Below, piece by piece: positions 17,304 through 23,551 of a DNA stretch of 23,551 nt (position 1 is its first letter; every line of letters starts with the position of its first letter). The stretch is from Pinguiococcus pyrenoidosus (Eukaryota; Sar; Pinguiophyceae; Pinguiochrysidales; Pinguiochrysidaceae): the NCBI GenBank assembly GCA_019677205.1, contig JAAMXY010004148.1, forward strand, positions 1-23,551, written 5' to 3'. The notes under the pieces are model-generated. The model saw only the letters and a list, made by a program, of their open reading frames with translations. It ran no database searches and was not told the origin of the DNA. The position numbers and the translations under genes are program-made.

Positions 17304-18293
17304 TCAGGCTTCTGGCAGCGCTGGCTCGTGCTTTTTGCTGCGGAGGGGCGCTTGTCGGTATATCGACGAGGCGAACACGCAGAACAGGACTGCGAGCAGT
17401 CCACCGACGCCCGAGGAGCTTGGCCACAGGACGCGGTTCACTGCGATGGTGATGAACTTGTTGCTAACTCCAACCACCGTGTACGCCGTGGCGCTCATGA
17501 GTGATCGGCACCACCAGCCACAGTAGCCGATGAGCGTCCCCGTGATGCAGGAAACGGCCAGGAGGGCCATGCCAGTGCCGCTGCGGACCCGAAAGGCCAG
17601 CGGGTCTTCCCCGAAGGCGATGGACAAGCCCAGCATCGGCAAGAAGGCAAGCGCGTTGTTGTACAGCACGGCTGCGGAGATGCTGACGCTCTGGTCATGC
17701 AGAATCACCTTCCCCAGCGTCATCTGAGCCACGATGCACACGAAGTAGAGCGCCACCCAGAAGTAGGCCTGAAAGCCAGACATGTGAAACTCCCGATCGG
17801 CCTCCACGTAGGCCAAGGAGCCGACGACCAACAGGAGCAGCGCCGTCGTGGATCTCCAGCTGGGCACGTCTCGGCCCATGAAGTAGTAGTCCAGGCCGGC
17901 GACTGCCAGTGGCGTGCAGGCGCGAAACACAATGACCGTCTCCACATTGGAGGCCTTGAGAGCGCGCATGTTGGCGTACACGCCAGAGACGAAGAGCCCC
18001 ACATACAGGAGATACAGCCGCACCACTCTCCAAGACCACGTGACGGGTTCGAAGCCGAAGCACCGCAGCTTGCTGGCCAGACCCACCGCTACGCTGGTGA
18101 ACAGCAGCTGGATGCTAACCACGAGGCCAGGCGAGTCCACGTGCTCCACAAGCGCCTTGTTCACCAGCAGCATGGAGCTTGACGCCAGGCTGTACAACGC
18201 GATGCTAAGCCCAACATTCCGAGAGGCCAGTAACGGCGTTGCACTGGCCTTGCCAAGGGCACTCTGGAGCTGCTCTTGCCTTGGCGAAGGCAT
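17304..18293 (-). CDS. nucleotide-sugar transporter, GDP-mannose/VRG4-like (DMT superfamily)
   Basis: A single exon of 329 aa from ATG 18293, close to the usual 330-340 aa. Nine to ten hydrophobic helices are visible, for example ALYSLASSSMLLVNKALV, VVSIQLLFTSVAVGLA, LYLLYVGLFVSGVYANM, STTALLLLVVGSLAYV, AYFWVALYFVCIVAQMTLG and GVGGLLAVLFCVFASSIY. Two family landmarks match the GDP-sugar group: LYNN in helix 7 (FYNN in VRG4/GONST) and GVSNKF at the position of the GALNK nucleotide-binding motif. Such proteins swap cytosolic GDP-mannose (or another GDP-sugar) for GMP across the Golgi membrane to feed glycosylation. The GVSNK variant makes the exact sugar uncertain; triose-phosphate-translocator relatives are less likely. 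The frame is open upstream only through a CT-repeat leader (Ser-Leu repeats), with no ATG giving a better start. Confidence 0.85.
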   Translation of the reverse strand: MPSPRQEQLQSALGKASATPLLASRNVGLSIALYSLASSSMLLVNKALVEHVDSPGLVVSIQLLFTSVAVGLASKLRCFGFEPVTWSWRVVRLYLLYVGLFVSGVYANMRALKASNVETVIVFRACTPLAVAGLDYYFMGRDVPSWRSTTALLLLVVGSLAYVEADREFHMSGFQAYFWVALYFVCIVAQMTLGKVILHDQSVSISAAVLYNNALAFLPMLGLSIAFGEDPLAFRVRSGTGMALLAVSCITGTLIGYCGWWCRSLMSATAYTVVGVSNKFITIAVNRVLWPSSSGVGGLLAVLFCVFASSIYRQAPLRSKKHEPALPEA

Positions 18294-18924
18294 TGCAGGT
18301 AAGGAAGTGCCGTCAACAAAAGCGTGTTTTTTTGGTATACTCTGTGTATAGCAAGAGAGAGAGACAGACAGAGAGAGAGAGAGATTCAAAGAGAGAGAGA
18401 CTAAATCAGAGAGAGGAAAGAACATGCATGTGACGGATGGAATGAGGCACCGACGGAAGTCCACCGAGGAATCACAAGATGCGTTCTGGCAGCTCTGACA
18501 TGACTAAATAGCTATGAAGAGAATCAACGGTCAGCAGATCCCGAAAGCGTACCAGGATGAAATAGTGAAACAGATGACATCAACCGAACCCCAATGGATG
18601 ATCCAGATCTCCGGTCTTGGGCAGCGCCATTGGTGAAAGTTGTAGAAAGTACCTCGTGGCACTTGCACCTTCCCAACCAAGCCCCATGATTGATCCTCTT
18701 GTTGAACTCGGGATCCTTCCGCGTAGCACAGTCCCACAAGGCTTCTTGCCCACCAATGACAGGCAGCGAATCCGCCGTCTGTCCAGTTCGGAGCCGAAAG
18801 CCGACACCGTCCGATCTTTTGTGGCCTCTCCATCTGCGCCGCAGTGGCGAAATCCGCCGCCGCCGTCCCCCGCAGCCACCTTGTCGCCCTCGAAGCAGCC
18901 TGTGAGCCCCGCCAGGCCTTCAAG
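18294..18924. promoter_or_regulatory. divergent promoter region, sugar transporter and PFP
   Basis: This 631-bp stretch lies between outward-facing start codons. Next to the transporter it carries a long CT-repeat (minus strand) leader, listed separately. The PFP side is GC-rich with no recognised element; the PFP frame is open from about 18844 but without ATG before 18925. Several out-of-frame ATGs lie upstream of PFP (for example 18687 and 18760), so the transcript probably starts close to the gene or the leader is spliced. Confidence 0.5.
18354..18420. repeat. GA/CT microsatellite in the sugar transporter leader
   Basis: An interrupted (GA)n on the plus strand, read as (CT)n on the transporter's sense strand, with CAGACA, TTCAAA and CTAAATCA interruptions. 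It lies 61-127 bp upstream of the transporter ATG. Confidence 0.9.
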
Positions 18925-21900
18925 ATGGACATCGAGAGGAGTCCCGCCGCCAAGGACGCGCGTACCGTGCTGTCCACGTTCGACGACATGCGTGCGCAGA
19001 CGCCGCCACACATCCCCACGGTGCTGCTGGACCCCAAGCGCGTGGTGCTGAACGAGAAAGAGGCGCTCGGCGCCGCAGGAGACCTCGAGATGATCGAGAA
19101 GCTGTTCCCGAAGTGCTACGGCAAGCCTCGTGTGGAGTTCGCCGTCGCCGACGAAGCCCAGGGCGCCAACGCCGCGGAGACGCAACCGCTGCGCGTCGGC
19201 TGTGTGCTCAGTGGTGGCCAGGCGCCTGGAGGCCACAACGTCATCGCCGGGCTGTTTGACTGCATCCGCAACATTCACCCCGACAGTGCGCTCATCGGCT
19301 TCCTGGACGGGCCGCACGGCATCTACAGCGGCATCTACATCGAGGTGGACGAGCAGCGCATGAACATGTACCGCAACACCGGCGGCTTCGACATGCTGGG
19401 CAGTGGGCGCCACAAGATCGAGAAGCCCGAGCACTTTGAGGCCTCCATGAAGGTGTGCACGGATCTCGACCTCGACGGCCTCGTGGTCATCGGCGGCGAC
19501 GACTCCAACACCAACGCCTGCCTGCTCGGAGAGTACTTCCTGCAGCACGGCTGCAAGACCGTCGTCGTCGGCGCGCCCAAGACCATCGATGGCGACCTCC
19601 GCAACCAGTTCATCCCCATCTCCTTCGGCTTCCATACCGCATGCCGCGTCTACTCCGAGCAAGTGAGCAACGTCATGACGGACGCGCTCAGCTCCCAGAA
19701 GTACTGGCACATGATCCGCCTCATGGGCCGCGCCGCCAGCAACATCGCCCTGGAGGTGGCCCTGCAGACCGGCCCCAACGTGTGCCTCATCTCCGAGGAG
19801 GTGGCCGAGAGGGAGCAGAGCCTCAGCGGCATCTCCAAGGCCATCGCCACCACCATCTGCCAGCGCGCCCAAGCTGGAAAGGACTACGGCATCGTGCTCC
19901 TGCCGGAGGGCCTCATCGAGTTCATCCCGGAGTTCAAGCTTCTCATCGAGGAGATCAACGACATCATGGCCAAAGGCGGTGTGCACCCCACCGAGGAAGC
20001 CGTCATGCACGCCCTGAGCTTCAACAACAAGGCGGTCTTCTCCTACCTGCCCAGCGACATCAAGCTGCAGCTGCTTCTGGATCGGGATCCCCACGGCAAT
20101 GTGCAGGTTGCCAAGATCGAGACGGAGCGCCTCCTCGCGCAGACTGTCGCGCAGGAGCTGGAGCTCCTGCGGGAGCACGGCCAGTACGATGGCACCTTCC
20201 GGCCGCAGTTCCATTCCTTCGGCTACGAGGGCCGATGCGCGGCACCCACGCCGTTCGACGCCTCCTACTGCTATGCGCTGGGCTCCACCGCGGCCATGCT
20301 CATGTACAAGCGCCAGTGCGGCCTCATGGCGGCCGTCACCGATCTCCTGCGCGCCCCGGAGGACTGGGTCTGCGGAGGCGTGCCGATCACCATGCTGATG
20401 AACATGGAGCTTCGCCATGGAAAGGACAAGCCGGTCATCAAGAAGGCGCTGGTCGAGCTCGACGGGAAGCCCTTCGAAACCTTCGCCGAGCTCCGCGAGA
20501 AGTGGGCCCTGAACGACGTGTACCGCTGCGTGGGCCCGACCCAGTTCGCCCGAGATCTCGACTCCTTCAACATTCCGTACACCACTCGCTTGGAGTTTGC
20601 GGAGTCGGAATCGGCCTTTCCCGCCCTGCCCGCCAGCTCGGGCAAGTTCGAGACCTACCTGGTGCACGGGCGCGGGAAGCCGATCCTGCTCTTCGAGGAC
20701 GGTCCGACCAAGAACACGGTCATGCAGCAGCGCACGGCGCACGAGATGGAGCTTCCTGCCTGCCTAGGCACCGTGGGCCAGGGTGTGAGCGCCTACGTCG
20801 GAGAGCCCGTCCAGAACTCGAGCGCCCGCGACGAGACGCTCTCCAAGGCCACCTTGCCTCTGACGTCGGAGACCCGCGAGTTGATCACGCTGTCTGTCCC
20901 GGAGCTGGCCAACGCCGTCTTCCGGGCCGGCAAGCCGGTGGAGGGCGTCGCGGCGGCGCCTGGACCGTGCAAGATCGGCGTCGCCTTCTGCGGCCGCCAG
21001 TCGCCCGGCGGGCACAACATCCTCTGCGGCCTGATGAAGGCCGTCGAAGCGCGTGCGGACGGCTCGCAGCTGCTGGGCTTCGTCGGCGGTACCGGCGGGA
21101 TCATGCATCGCAGCTTCATTCAGCTGACGTCCCAGTACCTGGACAAGTTCTTGAACATGGGCGGATACCAGGCCCTTGGGCGCACCGTCGATCGCCTCCG
21201 GGGCGACGCAGCGCTGAACGCCGTGGAGGCCTGCCGCGAGCTTGATCTCGACGGCCTGGTTCTCGTGGGCGGATCGCGCACCGCCACCGACGCCGCGTTC
21301 CTGGCGGAGGGCATGGAGAAGGCCGAGGTGAAGACGGTGGTCGTTCACGTGCCCTGCGGGGCCGACGGGCGCATGAGCAACCAGTTTGTGCCCTGCAGCG
21401 TAGGATTCGACACGATGTCCCGCGTCACCGCGTCCCTCGTGGGAAACCTCGCCGTCGACGGGGCGAGCGCCCGGAAGTACTACTACTTCGTGCGCGTCAT
21501 TGGCGGCGAGGCCTCCCACATCGCAGTCGAGGTCGCGCTGAAGACGCAGCCGAACGCCATCCTCGTCGCCGAGGAGGTAGCGGCCCGTCGACTCAGCCTT
21601 GGCGACATCATCCGCCAGCTGGCCGACATGGTGGCCGAGCGCGCGGACGCGAAGCGCAACTTCGGCCTGGTGGTCGTTCCCGAGGGCCTTCTTCCCGCCA
21701 TTCCAGAGGTGGGGGTGCTTATTGGCGAGCTGAACGAGCTCTTCGCGAAGCAGGGCAATCCTCCGAGCATTCCCGCTTCGGAGGCCATGAAGTGCTTGAC
21801 GTCCTGGTCCGGCGCCCTTCTCCAGGCTCTGCCCACCTTCGCGCAGGAGCAGCTGCTGCTTCAGCGCCAGAGCGACGGCAACATTCAGCTCCAGCAGGTG

Positions 21901-22641
21901 GAGACCGAGAAGCTGCTCGCGACCCTTGTTGGCGAAGAGCTGAGCCGCCGCAAGAGTGCGGACGCGTTCTCGGGCAAGTATTCCTTCGTGACGACTTCCA
22001 TTGGCTACCAGGCTCGCAGCTCGGTGCCGTCCAACTTCGACTGCGCTCTCGGGATCTCCCACGGGGTCGCCGCAGCCACGCTCGTCTTCAACAGGCTAAA
22101 CGGATACATGACGTCGCTAAGCAACCTGGCGGCGAAGCCGAACCAGTGGCTTGCGGACGCGATTCCCCTGGTCGCGCTGCTGTCGGTCGTGCCGGCGAGC
22201 AAGGAGCTCGCCGTGGTGCCCGCCAAGCTCGGCATGGACAGCCCGGAGATGAAGGTGCTGCGCGAGTGGCGCGAGGCGTGGGTCCGGCAAGACGCCTTCC
22301 TCAACCCGGGTCCGCTTCAAGTCCAAGACGTCGGCATCGAGCGCCCGACGCGCATCGCGGAGGGCAAGCGCGACTACCTGCTCGACCTCAGTCTGGTCCG
22401 CGACGCCCTGTCCCGGGTCCACAAGGCGCTGCGGCCGGGTGTGGACCAGGGAGTGCTGCAGATCAGCTCGCGCTCGCTGATGAACCTTGTCGAGATCATT
22501 GACACCCTGGAGGATCGCGAGGTGGGCGATGTCGGGGAGGAGGTTGTGGCGCACTTCGAGGATGCTTCGCAGCCTCGGAAGAGGGTCCGCAAGACCATGA
22601 CCTCCTTCGAGGCCCTTCTCCGCGGAGAGAAGTCCGTCTAA
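18925..22641 (+). CDS. fused two-domain PPi-type 6-phosphofructokinase (PFP beta-alpha fusion)
   Basis: A single exon of 1238 aa; ATG 18925 is the first in frame. PFP reversibly phosphorylates fructose-6-phosphate with pyrophosphate in cytosolic glycolysis. Half 1 (about 90-560) has a full active site: SGGQAPGGHN (about 96), GGDDS (190-194, the Asp typical of PPi enzymes where ATP enzymes have GGDG), PKTIDGDL with the catalytic Asp222, MGR (267-269) and PEGLIEF. Half 2 (about 683-1150) repeats the fold but has CGRQSPGGHN, GGSRT for GGDDS (782), PCGADGR for PKTIDGD (810-816) and IGG for MGR (859-861), so it is probably non-catalytic, like plant PFP-alpha. A beta-alpha fusion of this order is known from apicomplexan PFKs. 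Whether PPi or ATP is the donor needs assay; the Gly223/Asp192 pair favours PPi. The gene is strongly C/G-ending in third positions, consistent with high expression. Confidence 0.93.
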   Translation: MDIERSPAAKDARTVLSTFDDMRAQTPPHIPTVLLDPKRVVLNEKEALGAAGDLEMIEKLFPKCYGKPRVEFAVADEAQGANAAETQPLRVGCVLSGGQAPGGHNVIAGLFDCIRNIHPDSALIGFLDGPHGIYSGIYIEVDEQRMNMYRNTGGFDMLGSGRHKIEKPEHFEASMKVCTDLDLDGLVVIGGDDSNTNACLLGEYFLQHGCKTVVVGAPKTIDGDLRNQFIPISFGFHTACRVYSEQVSNVMTDALSSQKYWHMIRLMGRAASNIALEVALQTGPNVCLISEEVAEREQSLSGISKAIATTICQRAQAGKDYGIVLLPEGLIEFIPEFKLLIEEINDIMAKGGVHPTEEAVMHALSFNNKAVFSYLPSDIKLQLLLDRDPHGNVQVAKIETERLLAQTVAQELELLREHGQYDGTFRPQFHSFGYEGRCAAPTPFDASYCYALGSTAAMLMYKRQCGLMAAVTDLLRAPEDWVCGGVPITMLMNMELRHGKDKPVIKKALVELDGKPFETFAELREKWALNDVYRCVGPTQFARDLDSFNIPYTTRLEFAESESAFPALPASSGKFETYLVHGRGKPILLFEDGPTKNTVMQQRTAHEMELPACLGTVGQGVSAYVGEPVQNSSARDETLSKATLPLTSETRELITLSVPELANAVFRAGKPVEGVAAAPGPCKIGVAFCGRQSPGGHNILCGLMKAVEARADGSQLLGFVGGTGGIMHRSFIQLTSQYLDKFLNMGGYQALGRTVDRLRGDAALNAVEACRELDLDGLVLVGGSRTATDAAFLAEGMEKAEVKTVVVHVPCGADGRMSNQFVPCSVGFDTMSRVTASLVGNLAVDGASARKYYYFVRVIGGEASHIAVEVALKTQPNAILVAEEVAARRLSLGDIIRQLADMVAERADAKRNFGLVVVPEGLLPAIPEVGVLIGELNELFAKQGNPPSIPASEAMKCLTSWSGALLQALPTFAQEQLLLQRQSDGNIQLQQVETEKLLATLVGEELSRRKSADAFSGKYSFVTTSIGYQARSSVPSNFDCALGISHGVAAATLVFNRLNGYMTSLSNLAAKPNQWLADAIPLVALLSVVPASKELAVVPAKLGMDSPEMKVLREWREAWVRQDAFLNPGPLQVQDVGIERPTRIAEGKRDYLLDLSLVRDALSRVHKALRPGVDQGVLQISSRSLMNLVEIIDTLEDREVGDVGEEVVAHFEDASQPRKRVRKTMTSFEALLRGEKSV

Positions 22642-22932
22642 AAGTGTCGCGTATCATCGGCTGAAGTGAGGAAGAGTCGGGCACCTGGGGAATCGATGCT
22701 GTGAAACGTGTAGAGCGTCGAGGGACGGATTTTACGACCGTAGTAGGAACGAGCGCTCAAGGGGGCTCAACTCGAGTACGGAGGAATCGAAAGCTATGAA
22801 GCCGCCTCTTTCGTTTTGGAAATTGGGGATCGGCGTCTGGGGTTTGGCGTTCTGCTCTGTACCGTATCGTATCGTATCGTATTGTATTGTATCGTATCGT
22901 ATCGTATCGGATCGTATCGTACGCAGGGAAAG
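22642..22932. other. convergent 3' region between PFP and the PA-domain gene
   Basis: This 291-bp stretch lies between facing stop codons. It contains a CGTAT pentanucleotide microsatellite at 22863-22922, listed separately, which ends 10 bp from the PA gene's stop. I see no gene in the remainder. Confidence 0.5.
22863..22922. repeat. CGTAT pentanucleotide microsatellite
   Basis: About twelve 5-bp units, mostly CGTAT, with two TGTAT variants side by side in the middle and one CGGAT near the end. It lies in the presumed 3' UTR of the PA-domain gene. Confidence 0.92.
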
Positions 22933-23551
22933 CTACTTCTCTCCGGCACGGACAGAATCAGCTGTGAAGCCTCCGCATCCACCATCGCCCGCCTCGGAGC
23001 ATTGCATGAGAAGCGTCGACACGTGATCACGGATCCACCTCCTCCTGTCCGTACTGTCAGCATGCGTTTCGAGTAACCTGCCAACAGCGACCGAGGAAAG
23101 CGTCTCAGCTCCGTTCCGAGTGCTGGCTTGAGAGCTTTCCGATGTGCGCACCTGTTCTGCTGAAGCATGAGCTGCGCCGGCGTGGTACTCCAGGTCTCCG
23201 CGGCCAGTGCACTCCAGAGCTGGGATGCCCCGGGGCTCGGGATCAGCTCGACCTGTGGACTCTCGCTCGTCTTCAGCCAGTTTTCAAGCCGTTGTCCGGC
23301 GGCTTGCGTGATGATGACCCCTGGAATGAAGACGTCGTCTCGAGTCGTGGCAAACCGACGCAGAGGCCGGGCGCCATCATCCACAAAGACGACACCTCCT
23401 GCGCCGGCATCCTGGGCTCTCTTCGCTTTCTCTCCGAAGGAGCAGTTTCCCCGCTGAAGCACCACCCAAGCACCGCGGTCTCCGGAAGATGTCAGGTTCA
23501 CGAAGGGGTCGTCGGCGCATCCGGAGTTGGGCGCTGGACGAAGCAGCTTCA
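22933..23551 (-). CDS. protease-associated (PA) domain protein, 5' partial
   Basis: The gene runs in from the right edge, so its N-terminus is missing. Visible exons are 23551-23152 and 23053-22933, joined by a 98-nt GT-AG intron (phase 2 on both sides), giving about 172 residues. The first exon shows a PA domain: a Cys-containing approach segment (PAPNSGCADDPF), WVVLQRGNCSFGEKAKRAQDAGAGGVV, FVDDG, and IPGVIITQAAGQRLENWL. PA domains sit in lumenal or extracellular parts of vacuolar sorting receptors, subtilases, signal-peptide-peptidase-like proteases and PA-RING ligases. The short C-terminal exon (TLLMQCSEAGDGGCGGFTAD, ends GEK) has no membrane segment, so a small secreted or lumenal protein fits best. 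The splice choice rests on phase and donor/acceptor fit only. Confidence 0.72.

Noticed and set aside
18294-18464. Longer sugar transporter N-terminus with Ser-Leu repeats
   Set aside because: It starts at a non-ATG codon and is only the CT microsatellite read in frame; ATG 18293 gives the usual family length.
18844-18924. PFP start upstream at a GTG codon
   Set aside because: Nuclear genes normally start at ATG; the ATG at 18925 has a purine at -3 and loses no conserved residues.
19455-21245. 596-residue plus-strand open frame overlapping PFP
   Set aside because: It is an Arg/Pro/Gly-rich +1 or +2 shadow caused by the strong GC third-position bias of the PFP gene.
22794-23053. Unspliced extension of the PA-domain frame past 23152
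   Set aside because: It becomes Arg/Thr-rich and then translates the CGTAT repeat; splicing at 23151-23054 gives a phase-matched short last exon.

Overview
This is nuclear DNA of a eukaryote with a compact, GC-rich genome. Nine protein genes can be built, one of them running off the right edge. Six carry short introns (14 in all, 59-186 nt, every one GT-AG) whose exon phases add up exactly. TAA, TAG and TGA are all used as terminal stops and none lies inside a gene, so the code is standard. Genes alternate between strands almost one by one, which argues against prokaryotes, trypanosomatids and the one-way gene arrays of dinoflagellates. A fused two-domain pyrophosphate-type phosphofructokinase, triple Tudor-like repeats joined to EF-hands, and a Rac GTPase suggest a single-celled, perhaps flagellated, protist or alga. 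I cannot place the lineage from this window.

Layout. 1-504: upstream sequence with three abutting short tandem arrays. 505-1737 (+): isocitrate lyase/PEP mutase family enzyme, 3 exons. 9150-1758 (-): 2390-aa Tudor-like/RS-rich/multi-EF-hand/C2-like protein, 4 exons; its stop lies 20 bp from the stop of the first gene. 9521-10430 (+): Rac/Rho GTPase, 4 exons, sharing a 370-bp divergent promoter region with the EF-hand gene. 11060-13020 (+): Notchless (NLE) WD40 ribosome-assembly factor, 5 exons. 14423-13403 (-): secretory thioredoxin-fold protein with a Cys-rich tail, 2 exons. 14943-16904 (+): IQ-motif coiled-coil protein, intronless. 18293-17304 (-): GDP-sugar/nucleotide-sugar transporter, intronless. 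18925-22641 (+): PPi-phosphofructokinase with a catalytic beta-like half and a degenerate alpha-like half, intronless. 22933 to the right edge (-): PA-domain protein, 2 exons seen, 5' end missing.

The genes do not form one pathway. Rough themes are carbon metabolism (PEP mutase family enzyme, PFP), secretory pathway (thioredoxin protein, sugar transporter, PA protein), calcium/calmodulin signalling (EF-hand giant, IQ protein), actin/membrane signalling (Rac) and ribosome biogenesis (NLE). No RNA genes, transposons, CRISPR arrays or viral genes were recognised. The most noteworthy items are the architecture of the 2390-aa protein, the decayed second active site of the fused PFP, and the repeated appearance of abutting short tandem arrays upstream of start codons.
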